A stretch of 7,089 bases of DNA from Candidatus Latescibacterota bacterium (GTDB lineage Bacteria; Eisenbacteria; RBG-16-71-46; SZUA-252), in assembly GCA_016207265.1 (NCBI GenBank), contig JACQPZ010000160.1, forward strand, positions 1 to 7,089, given 5' to 3'. Shown here in pieces: positions 1 through 6,380 of this stretch (within the stretch, counting starts at the first letter, position 1; the number at the start of each line of letters is the position of its first letter). The notes beneath the pieces are model-generated. The model was given only the letters and a program-made list of their open reading frames with translations, did no database searches and had not been told where the DNA came from. The position numbers and the translations under genes were made by a program.

Positions 1-1
1 G

Positions 2-1081
2 CACCTGAACCTCGCGCTCACGCGGGCCAAATACGAGCAGCTCGTCGCGGACCTGATCCAGCGGACCCTTCCGCCGATGGAGATGGCGCTCAAGGACGCG
101 GGCCTGAAACCCTCCGATATCGACGAGGTGATCCTCGTCGGCGGCGCCACGCGGACGCCCAAGGTACAGGAGCTCGTGCGGAAATTCTTCAACGGGAAGG
201 AACCCCACAAGGGCGTGAACCCGGACGAGGTCGTGGCGATCGGAGCGGCGATCCAGGGCGGAGTGCTCGCGGGCGAGGTGAAGGACGTATTGCTGCTCGA
301 CGTGACTCCGCTCTCACTCGGCATCGAGACCCTGGGTGGCGTGATGACGCGGCTGATCGAGCGCAACACCACGATCCCGACGCGGAAGGCGGAGATCTTC
401 TCGACGGCTTCGGACAGCCAGACGACCGTCGAGATCCACGTGCTCCAGGGCGAGCGGCAGATGGCTCTCGACAACAAGACGATCGGGCGCTTCCAGCTCA
501 CGGGAATACCGCCCGCGCCGCGCGGCGTGCCCCAGATCGAGGTGTCCTTCGATATCGACGCGAACGGCATCATGAACGTGTCGGCGCGCGACAAGGCGAC
601 CGGCAAGGAGCAGAAGATCCGGATCGAGGCGACCGGCGGCCTGACCGAGCAGGAGATCAAGAAGATGGTCGTCGACGCCGAGGCGCACGCCGAGGAGGAC
701 CGGAAGCGCCGCGAAGAGATCGAGGTCCGAAACCGCGGCGAGCAGCTCGCGTACGAGACGGAGAAGAACCTCAAGGAGCTGGACGAGAAGATCGATTCCG
801 AATCGAAGGCGCGCCTCGAGAGCGCGCTCGAGACGCTCAAGAAGGCGGTCGAGCGGAGCGACACGAACGAGATCCGCTCCGCGAGCGAGGTTTTGTCCAA
901 GGTGTGGAACGAGGTCTCCGGGAAGCTCTACGCCGAGGCGTCGAAGTCCGGGCCCCACGAGGGAGGCGGGCCCGGCGGCGGGCCGGGCGGCGATCCGGCG
1001 GGCACGGGCTCCAAGCCGGGGGGTGGAAAGAAGGAGGGCGGCGACGGGGCCGTCGACGCCGATTACGAAGTCGTGAGCTGA
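2..1081 (+). CDS. dnaK: Chaperone protein DnaK (Hsp70), 5'-truncated by the window edge
   Basis: This is the C-terminal 359 residues of the ATP-dependent cytosolic chaperone Hsp70, which normally works with DnaJ and GrpE. The reading frame is already open at the left edge, so the first ATG (77) is internal and not a start. The visible part begins late in the nucleotide-binding domain, with VILVGGATRTPKVQ around residues 42-55 and NPDEVVAIGAA around 73-83. The interdomain linker VLLLDVTP is at about 96-103 (nucleotides 287-310). The substrate-binding beta domain follows (IHVLQGER, NPAPRG-like PPAPRG, GKEQKI), then the charged helical lid. The tail is strongly glycine-rich (about nucleotides 961-1030) and ends DADYEVVS, like the acidic ends of other bacterial DnaKs. 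Colinear similarity to E. coli DnaK can be recognised along the whole length. Nothing looks broken. Whether grpE or dnaJ lies upstream cannot be seen. Confidence 0.97.
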   Translation, partial: HLNLALTRAKYEQLVADLIQRTLPPMEMALKDAGLKPSDIDEVILVGGATRTPKVQELVRKFFNGKEPHKGVNPDEVVAIGAAIQGGVLAGEVKDVLLLDVTPLSLGIETLGGVMTRLIERNTTIPTRKAEIFSTASDSQTTVEIHVLQGERQMALDNKTIGRFQLTGIPPAPRGVPQIEVSFDIDANGIMNVSARDKATGKEQKIRIEATGGLTEQEIKKMVVDAEAHAEEDRKRREEIEVRNRGEQLAYETEKNLKELDEKIDSESKARLESALETLKKAVERSDTNEIRSASEVLSKVWNEVSGKLYAEASKSGPHEGGGPGGGPGGDPAGTGSKPGGGKKEGGDGAVDADYEVVS

Positions 1082-1148
1082 CGAAGCGGTAGGTCAGAGC
1101 AAGGGGCGCCAGTAGCTCAAAAATTAGGCGTCGCAAACGAGCGGGCCG

Positions 1149-1193
1149 GTCGTACGATGGTGTGATGGAACGAATGCACATTCGTCGTACGAC
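1149..1193 (+). promoter_or_regulatory. Repeated palindrome and nested hairpin around the msrA start
   Basis: The palindrome TCGTACGA occurs twice, at 1150-1157 and 1185-1192. The copies can pair with each other as a stem of 9 bases (1149-1157 with 1185-1193). Inside lies a second inverted repeat with 7-base arms, ACGAATG and CATTCGT, at 1170-1176 and 1179-1185. It shares base 1185 with the outer stem, so the pairing there is 6 plus 9 bases rather than both in full. The candidate starts GTG 1162, ATG 1165 and ATG 1174 all lie within this structure. It could be an mRNA fold controlling msrA translation or a protein-binding operator. TACGAT at 1153-1158 also resembles a weak -10 hexamer. The repeats are seen directly; the function is inferred. 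Confidence 0.35.
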
Positions 1194-1800
1194 ACGGCTC
1201 GTGTTGTTCATATGCCTCCTCGGGGCGTTCGCGTCACCCGCGGCCGCGAAAGGGACGGAGAAGAGGATGGAGAAGATCGGGAAGGAGAAGTCAGCCGTCG
1301 AGAAGGGCGCCCCCGAGAAGTCAGCCGTCGAGGTGGCCACGTTCGGCGCGGGGTGCTTCTGGGGCGTCGAGGCGGCGTTTCGGCAGGTGAAGGGCGTCGT
1401 CTCCACACAGGTGGGATACGCGGGCGGGCACAAGTCGAACGCCACGTACAAGGAAGTCTGCTCGGGGAACACCGGACACGCGGAGGCCGTCGAGGTGACG
1501 TTCGATCCCGCGCGGGTTTCCTACCAGGATCTGCTCGATGTGTTCTGGGAAAACCACGACCCGACGACGCGGAACCGCCAGGGCCCCGACGTGGGCGAGC
1601 AGTACCGCTCGGCAATCTTCTATCGCACGCCCGCGCAGGAAGCCGCCGCGAAAGCGTCGAAGTCCCGGCTCGATGCGTCGGGCCGCTTCCGCAGGCCGAT
1701 CGTCACGCAGATCGTTCCGGTCGGCCCGTTCTACCGCGCCGAGGAATACCACCAGCAATACTTGGAAAAACGAGGCCTCTCGAGCTGCCATATCGAGTAA
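1162..1800 (+). CDS. msrA: Peptide-methionine (S)-S-oxide reductase MsrA, probably exported
   Basis: MsrA reduces the S epimer of methionine sulfoxide in oxidised proteins, using a catalytic cysteine that is regenerated by a second cysteine and thioredoxin-like donors. The family signature GCFWGVE places the nucleophile at Cys65 (numbering from GTG 1162). Also present are GYAGG, YKEVCSGNTGHAE (about residues 96-108), and the C-terminal EYHQQYLEKRG followed by Cys209, the likely resolving cysteine. Unlike cytosolic MsrA, the protein starts with basic residues, a hydrophobic stretch (LVLFICLLGAFA) and AAA-K, a plausible Sec signal peptide. A charged Lys/Glu linker with an internal repeat follows before the catalytic domain at about residue 57. 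No lipobox is evident. The start is uncertain: GTG 1162, ATG 1165 and ATG 1174 are in frame and all keep the signal peptide, and none has a strong ribosome-binding site. It is probably the first gene of an operon with the acetyltransferase 17 bases downstream. Confidence 0.95.
   Translation: MMERMHIRRTTRLVLFICLLGAFASPAAAKGTEKRMEKIGKEKSAVEKGAPEKSAVEVATFGAGCFWGVEAAFRQVKGVVSTQVGYAGGHKSNATYKEVCSGNTGHAEAVEVTFDPARVSYQDLLDVFWENHDPTTRNRQGPDVGEQYRSAIFYRTPAQEAAAKASKSRLDASGRFRRPIVTQIVPVGPFYRAEEYHQQYLEKRGLSSCHIE
1285..1332 (+). repeat. Exact 18-base direct repeat in the msrA linker
   Basis: GAGAAGTCAGCCGTCGAG occurs at 1285-1302 and again at 1315-1332, a 30-base period that is in frame. It duplicates the peptide EKSAVE in the linker between signal peptide and catalytic domain (about residues 42-57). 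The identity is at nucleotide level, which points to a recent slippage or tandem-duplication event in a region under little constraint. Confidence 0.9.
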
Positions 1801-1817
1801 CGGGCCCGGGTGGAGGA

Positions 1818-2963
1818 ATGACGGTCGTAATCCGCGAGGTGGCGTCCGGCAAAGACCTCGAGCGCTTCATCCGATTCCCGTTCGATCTGTATCGGGGCAG
1901 CGATTGCTGGGTGCCGCCGCTCGTCTTCGACGAGCGCAATACGCTCCGCCGCGACAAGAACCCCGCGTTCGACTTCTGCGAGGCGAAGTACTGGATCGCG
2001 TATGACGGCGGCAGGGTCGTCGGCCGCGTCGCCGGCATCATCAACAAGACGTTCGTCGAGAAGTGGGGTCACCGGTACGCGCGCTTCGGTTGGATCGATT
2101 TCGTCGACGACATGGACGTATCCGGCGCGCTCCTGGGCGCCGTGGAATCGTGGGCCGCGGCACGCGGCATGGACGCGGTGCACGGGCCGCTCGGCTTCAC
2201 CGACCTGGACCGCGAGGGGATGCTGGTCGAAGGATTCGGCGAGCTGGGGACGATGGCCACGATGTACAACCATCCCTACTATCCGGCGCACCTGGAGCGG
2301 CACGGCTACTCAAAGGACGTCGATTGGGTGGAATTCGAGGTGAAGGTCCCCGCCGAGATTCCCGAGCGTACGGTCCAGATCGGACGCCGCATCCTCGAGC
2401 GGCGCAAGCTCCGCATCCTCGAAGCCAGGAAGGCCAAGGAGATCCTGCCCTACGCGCGCGGGATCTTCGAGGTCGTGAACGCCGCATACGCGAAGCTCTA
2501 CGGCTTCGTCCCGCTGACCGAGCGGCAGATCGAGTTCTACACGAAGCAGTACTTCCCGAGCATCGTCCCTGACTACGTCAAGATCCTCCTCGACGCCGAT
2601 GACCATCCGGCGGGATTCGTGATCGGGATGCCGTCGCTCTCCCGGGCGCTCCAGAAGGCGCAGGGCCGGCTCTTCCCGTTCGGGATCTTCCACCTGCTCG
2701 GCGCGCTCAGGCGGCCCCGGCAGATCGATCTCCTGATCGGAGCGATCCGCCCCGACCTCCAGGGAAGCGGAGCGGACGCCCTCCTCATCACCGAGATCGG
2801 GGCGACCGCGATCCGAAATCGGATCGTCTCGGCCGAGACGAATCCGGAGCTCGAGAGCAACCTCCTCGTCCAGGCTCATTGGAAGCACTTCGAATCCCGG
2901 CAGCACAAGCGCCGGCGCTGCTACATCAAGCGTCTGAACGGCGCGGGGCCCGCGGCGGCGTGA
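1818..2963 (+). CDS. Tandem GNAT-like acetyltransferase family protein, substrate unknown
   Basis: This 381-residue cytosolic protein resembles the bacterial family usually annotated only as N-acetyltransferase or hypothetical. Its N-terminal half has a GNAT-like beta-strand region, YWIAYDGGRVVGRVAGIIN (about residues 58-76). A highly characteristic central block follows: WIDFVDD, then VHGPLGFTDLDREGML and MYNHPYY (about 92-155). The C-terminal half has AGFVIG (about 265-270) and then IRPDLQGSGADALL (310-323), which matches the Q/R-x-x-G-x-G/A acetyl-CoA loop of GNAT enzymes. It ends with NPELESN and a basic tail. The fold therefore looks like two GNAT units, with only the second keeping a clear cofactor loop. 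The acyl acceptor cannot be told from the sequence. I chose ATG 1818, right after GGAGG (1812-1816), because the frame further upstream is an Arg/Gly-rich out-of-frame reading of msrA. The 1-base spacing to GGAGG is unusually short, so translational coupling to msrA may help initiation. Confidence 0.8.
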   Translation: MTVVIREVASGKDLERFIRFPFDLYRGSDCWVPPLVFDERNTLRRDKNPAFDFCEAKYWIAYDGGRVVGRVAGIINKTFVEKWGHRYARFGWIDFVDDMDVSGALLGAVESWAAARGMDAVHGPLGFTDLDREGMLVEGFGELGTMATMYNHPYYPAHLERHGYSKDVDWVEFEVKVPAEIPERTVQIGRRILERRKLRILEARKAKEILPYARGIFEVVNAAYAKLYGFVPLTERQIEFYTKQYFPSIVPDYVKILLDADDHPAGFVIGMPSLSRALQKAQGRLFPFGIFHLLGALRRPRQIDLLIGAIRPDLQGSGADALLITEIGATAIRNRIVSAETNPELESNLLVQAHWKHFESRQHKRRRCYIKRLNGAGPAAA

Positions 2964-2976
2964 CGGGCCGCGGACC

Positions 2977-2984
2977 GAAGGGAG
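2977..2984 (+). promoter_or_regulatory. Ribosome-binding site of the glutamine amidotransferase gene
   Basis: GAAGGGAG lies 10 bases upstream of ATG 2995 in the 31-base gap after the acetyltransferase stop. It supports that start and independent initiation of the third gene of the operon. Confidence 0.55.
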
Positions 2985-2994
2985 CTGCGGACCC

Positions 2995-3729
2995 ATGAGC
3001 CGGCCGTGGGCGCTCATCCAGCACGTGCCCTGGGAGGGCCCGGGGACAATCGCCGCGGAAGCGCGGGAGTGCGGCATCCAGCTCGAGACGCGTCGCATGT
3101 TCGCGGGAGATTCGGTCCCGCCGGCCGAGAAGATCGGAGGGCTCATCGTCATGGGCGGCCCGATGGGCGCGGGCGACGACGTCCGGCATCCCCACCTTCG
3201 CGCGGAGCGCGCGCTATTGGCCGACGCGGTGCTTGGCGGACTGCCGGTGTTGGGCGTATGCCTCGGCGCGCAGCTTCTCGCCGCGGCGCTCGGAGCGCGC
3301 GTCTACAGAGGCGCCTGCGAGGAGGTCGGCTTCGGCGAGGTGGAACTCACCCCCGAGGGGCTGCGCGATCCGGTTCTCGCGGCGGGCACGGTCGAGACGT
3401 CCGGCGCGGGCAAGGCGTCCGCCGCGGCTACCGCGGCGGCGGAGGCGGAGCCCGATCGGACCATCCCCGTCTGCCACTGGCATGGTGACACGTTCGATCT
3501 CCCCCGCGGCGCGGTCCATCTCGCGCGGTCCGCTCTCTACCCGAATCAGGGGTTTCGGATCGGCGATCGGGTCTATGGATTCCAATTCCATCTCGAACTC
3601 GATCGATCCCTGTTCGAGGCGTGGGCGCCGCGGTTCCCGAGCGGCGCGGCCATGAGCGCCGCACTTCAGCCAGCGGTCGAGCGCGCGGGCCGACGCGTGT
3701 TCCGGAAGTTCTTCGAGGCGTCGGGATAA
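2995..3729 (+). CDS. Class I glutamine amidotransferase, stand-alone GuaA-like domain
   Basis: This 244-residue cytosolic protein has the triad-type glutaminase fold that releases ammonia from glutamine. The oxyanion-side motif IVMGGPMGA is at about residues 51-59. The nucleophile elbow GVCLGAQLL gives Cys89. FQFHLE gives His199 and Glu201, completing the Cys-His-Glu triad. HWHGDTFDLP (161-170) and an Ala-Leu-Tyr-Pro-Asn-Gln run match the stand-alone GuaA-like amidotransferases (type 1 glutamine amidotransferase, COG0518-like), which lack a synthetase partner domain. The physiological role of most such proteins is unsettled, and some homologues act on gamma-glutamyl compounds. An Ala-rich, low-complexity segment of about 20 residues (132-153) sits just before the HWHGDTF motif and looks like an insertion. 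It follows the acetyltransferase by 31 bases on the same strand, which suggests co-transcription. The next gene is convergent, so this closes the unit. Confidence 0.9.
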   Translation: MSRPWALIQHVPWEGPGTIAAEARECGIQLETRRMFAGDSVPPAEKIGGLIVMGGPMGAGDDVRHPHLRAERALLADAVLGGLPVLGVCLGAQLLAAALGARVYRGACEEVGFGEVELTPEGLRDPVLAAGTVETSGAGKASAAATAAAEAEPDRTIPVCHWHGDTFDLPRGAVHLARSALYPNQGFRIGDRVYGFQFHLELDRSLFEAWAPRFPSGAAMSAALQPAVERAGRRVFRKFFEASG

Positions 3730-3809
3730 TCCCGGCGGCCCGGGGCCGTTCACGCGGCGTCCCGTGCGGGGCACCGTGGCGGAATGTAATAATGGGGAGG
3801 CCGCGCGCC

Positions 3810-6299
3810 CTAACGAATCGATTGCCCGAGATCCGCTTCCACCTGGGCAGACCGGAGGAGAAGCGGATTCTCTTCCTGCGGCGCGATGAGATCGAGCGGG
3901 GCCTGGTGCTCGAGCCAGGAATTGTCGTCGGTGTTGACCGGGCCCGGCCCCGCCTCGCGGGCCACGCGGTCCAGGCGGCCGCGATACGCGCCCAGCACGT
4001 CCTCGAGCGAGTGGATTCCGATCCTCGCGAAGTCCTCCCCGATCGCCGGCTCCGAGAGCACCTCGCGCATGCGGGCTTGATCCAGCGTCACCTCGCGGTC
4101 GGGCGAAGCGAGAATGATGAGGTCGCCCGAGGATTCGACGTAGAAGAGCTGCCCGTGCGGAAACGCGGTCACCACCGTACGGAATACCGTGGAGAGCGTG
4201 GCCGGCGAGACGGAGTACGTCTGGATCCACTGGCAGAAGATCCCGCCCTGCCGGAGCCGGCGCCGCGCCTCGGCGTAGAACTCTTTCGTGAAGAGGTTCC
4301 CGACGCCGGCGATCCAGGGATTCGACGGTTCCGAGATGATCACGTCGAAGGTTCCCTTCGTGGATCGCAGGTACGTACCCGCGTCCTCCACCACGAGGCG
4401 GCTCCTCGGGTCCGAGAGAGGCCGTGACGCGGCCTCGCTGAAGAAAGGCGCCGCCTCGATCACCGCGCCTTCCAGCTCGATCGTGAGCGCGCTCTTCACC
4501 GGGTGTGTCAAGACCGCGTGGGTCGTGACGCCGCTTCCGTAGCCCACGATGCAGACGTCCTTCGCGTCGGGCACAAGCAGAAGCGGCATCTGCCCGACCA
4601 TCACCTGCTGAGCCATGTCCTCGCCCGTGCCGGTGGTCGCGTCCGTCTTCCCGTTGATGAGGAGCGCGCGGCGGCCGCCTGTTTCGAGCACGGTCACGGT
4701 CGCGACGCGCCCCTCGCGGTAGAAGAGGAGCCGCTCGAGCTCCGTCGAGGTTCCGACTTTCTCGATCATCCGGTGCGTGAGTCCCTCGCCTCCGAACTCG
4801 TAGGACCGGAGCAGGCGGACGAACCCGAGGCTCATCCGCTCGGCCTGCCACGCCGGCGTGGCGAAGAGCGCGACGGCGACCGCGGCGGCGGTCGCGACGG
4901 CTGCCGCGGCGCTCCGCCTCCGCGCTGTGCCCTCTCCGAGCAGGAGCGCGAGGCAACCGATCGCCGCATTCGCCGCCGCGGCGGCGAGGATCGCCCGAAG
5001 CGATCCGATCGTTGGAATCAGGACGAAACCGGTGAGGAGCGACCCCGCGATCGAGCCGAGGGTGTTCGATGCGTAGATCGTTCCCACCGCGGAGCCCGCG
5101 CCGTGACGGCCGCTCCTCCCGGACTTGTGAATCGCGGCGGCGAGGGGGAAGAGCGCGCCCAGGAGCAGCGTGGGGAGGAGGACGATCAGGGCGGTGACCC
5201 CCGCCTCGCCCGCGAAGAGCCGGAAGGCGCTGCCACGCGATTGGGCGATCAGCGTCGTCTGAATGTGTGGGAGCGAGTCGAAGACGCGCGATCCCAGCAC
5301 GATCGACCCCGCGAGAAGGAGCTGAAACAGGCCGAAGAGCGCCGCCGGAGACCGGAGGGCGCGCAGGAGACGCGCGGCGATGCCGGCGCCGAGAGCGATT
5401 CCGAGAAGGTAGACGGCCAGGATGGCGGAGAAGGAATAGACCATTCCGCCGAACGGAACGGAGAGGATGCGCGTCCACGCGACCTCGTAGAGGATCGCGG
5501 CGAATCCAGAGACCGCGAACAGAGGGACGATGAGGCGGCTGAGCCGATGAGCCGGCGAGGGAAGAGGCACGGCCGTCGCCGCGCCGCCCGGAGCGTCTCC
5601 CGGCGCGGCCTTCGCCCGCGCACCCATCTCACGGGGGTACGATCCGAGAATCGCCGCCGCGACCGCGAAATCGATCAGAGCAGCGGCTGCCGCTGTTTTC
5701 CACAGCCCGATCGCGGGAATGAGCACGAAGCCCGCCGCGATCACGCCGGCGACGGCTCCCGCCGTGTTGATTCCGTAGAGGCGTGAGACCGAAGAGCCGA
5801 ATTCCCCGTGGTGCCGTACGAACGCCGACACGACGAGCGGGAGGGTGGCCCCCATCGCGATCGTGGGGATCAAGAGCGCCGCGAAGAGAATCGCGAAGCG
5901 CACGAGGAGAAACGGGGCGCCGCTCCCGCCCATCGCGCCGTACAGGCTTGCGAACAAGGGACCCGCGGCCTGGTACGCAAGCGGGCTCAGGAGTCCGAGA
6001 GTCCCGACGATCAGCTCGAGCCGCGCGTAGAGTCTGAGCGGCGCGGCGGTCCGCGACGAGAGCTTGCCGCCCACGACCGCGCCCAGCCCCAGCCCCCCCA
6101 GGAACGCGGCAACGACCGTGGAGACTCCGTAGATCGAGTTCCCGAGCAGATAGGAGAGGTACTTGGACCAGACGATTTCGAGGGCGAGGCCCGCGGCGCC
6201 CGAGGCAAAGAAGCAGAGATAGAGAAGCCGCCTCCACGGAGCGCCCTCCGCGCGAGAGCGACGATGCGATCGTGCTGCGGCGCCGTGCGGTTGTGGCAC
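3810..6299 (-). CDS. Membrane-fused spermidine synthase-like protein (MFS-like domain plus aminopropyltransferase fold)
   Basis: This is an 829-residue inner-membrane protein. After a basic N-terminus come two repeated multi-helix halves, at about residues 26-222 and 255-455. Both carry matching motifs (LEIVWSKYLS and YEVAWTRILS; INTAGAVAGVIAAGFVLIPAIG and SNTLGSIAGSLLTGFVLIPTIG), separated by an Ala/Pro-rich linker. A short extra hydrophobic stretch (465-480) leads to a spermidine-synthase-type Rossmann domain (about 525-770). In that domain GYGSG (586-590) replaces the usual GGGDG, IELE (607-610) is the ribose-binding strand, and EDA is at 638-640. ISEPSNPW (655-662) stands where spermidine synthases have the catalytic D-S-x-D-P. 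The architecture matches proteins annotated as fused MFS/spermidine synthase; their substrate is generally unproven and real polyamine synthesis is uncertain here. The start is a GTG, the first available start in the frame, preceded by AGGGGG at 5-base spacing. It lies 81 bases after the cytochrome gene on the same strand. Confidence 0.88.
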   Translation of the reverse strand: MPQPHGAAARSHRRSRAEGAPWRRLLYLCFFASGAAGLALEIVWSKYLSYLLGNSIYGVSTVVAAFLGGLGLGAVVGGKLSSRTAAPLRLYARLELIVGTLGLLSPLAYQAAGPLFASLYGAMGGSGAPFLLVRFAILFAALLIPTIAMGATLPLVVSAFVRHHGEFGSSVSRLYGINTAGAVAGVIAAGFVLIPAIGLWKTAAAAALIDFAVAAAILGSYPREMGARAKAAPGDAPGGAATAVPLPSPAHRLSRLIVPLFAVSGFAAILYEVAWTRILSVPFGGMVYSFSAILAVYLLGIALGAGIAARLLRALRSPAALFGLFQLLLAGSIVLGSRVFDSLPHIQTTLIAQSRGSAFRLFAGEAGVTALIVLLPTLLLGALFPLAAAIHKSGRSGRHGAGSAVGTIYASNTLGSIAGSLLTGFVLIPTIGSLRAILAAAAANAAIGCLALLLGEGTARRRSAAAAVATAAAVAVALFATPAWQAERMSLGFVRLLRSYEFGGEGLTHRMIEKVGTSTELERLLFYREGRVATVTVLETGGRRALLINGKTDATTGTGEDMAQQVMVGQMPLLLVPDAKDVCIVGYGSGVTTHAVLTHPVKSALTIELEGAVIEAAPFFSEAASRPLSDPRSRLVVEDAGTYLRSTKGTFDVIISEPSNPWIAGVGNLFTKEFYAEARRRLRQGGIFCQWIQTYSVSPATLSTVFRTVVTAFPHGQLFYVESSGDLIILASPDREVTLDQARMREVLSEPAIGEDFARIGIHSLEDVLGAYRGRLDRVAREAGPGPVNTDDNSWLEHQAPLDLIAPQEENPLLLRSAQVEADLGQSIR

Positions 6300-6300
6300 A

Positions 6301-6339
6301 GGGACCCCCTGGGTTCCGCGTCCCGCGGGACCGGGTCCC
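6301..6339 (-). promoter_or_regulatory. Four alternating complementary arms upstream of the membrane synthase gene
   Basis: Read on the minus strand, GGGAC (6339-6335), GTCCC (6331-6327), GGGAC (6324-6320) and GTCCC (6305-6301) alternate. The last arm sits 1 base from the GTG start at 6299 and overlaps the only Shine-Dalgarno-like run (AGGGGG followed by TCCCT). Arms 1 and 2 can form a 6-bp hairpin with a 3-base loop. Arms 3 and 4, or 1 and 4, would cover the ribosome-binding site. This looks like an attenuator or translation switch, but in GC-rich DNA such short arms can arise by chance. No T-run follows, so it is not a standard terminator. Confidence 0.3.
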
Positions 6340-6380
6340 GCATCGCCTTTCCGGCTCGAAGGTAATAAGCTAGGGCTCGC

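Noticed and set aside
961..1030. GC-rich hairpin and short repeats at the end of dnaK
   Set aside because: They are explained by codons of the glycine-rich DnaK tail, which is a common variable feature of this protein.
1104..1150. tRNA-like start (GGCGCCAGTAGCTCAA) in the dnaK to msrA gap
   Set aside because: The D-arm does not close with GAGC, and no anticodon arm, TTC-arm or acceptor pairing follows. It is a chance resemblance.
1212..1817. N-terminal extension of the acetyltransferase frame through msrA, suggesting a 583-residue protein
   Set aside because: This part is an out-of-frame reading of the well-supported msrA gene, and family similarity begins at the methionine encoded at 1818.
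3722..3775. Possible bidirectional terminator between the convergent genes
   Set aside because: Short inverted repeats are present (CGGGA with TCCCG around the stop at 3722-3734; CGGCC with GGCCG at 3736-3748), but arms are only about 5 bases and no T-run follows on either strand.
3214..5478. Long open frame of 754 codons on the minus strand overlapping the membrane synthase
   Set aside because: Its translation is an Arg/Gly/Pro-rich sequence with no recognisable motif, while the overlapping frame encodes a clearly conserved protein. This is a typical GC-rich shadow frame.
4503..5786. Open frame of 427 codons on the plus strand opposite the membrane synthase
   Set aside because: The translation is a highly charged Arg/Glu/Gly-rich string with no domain; it mirrors the hydrophobic helices on the other strand.
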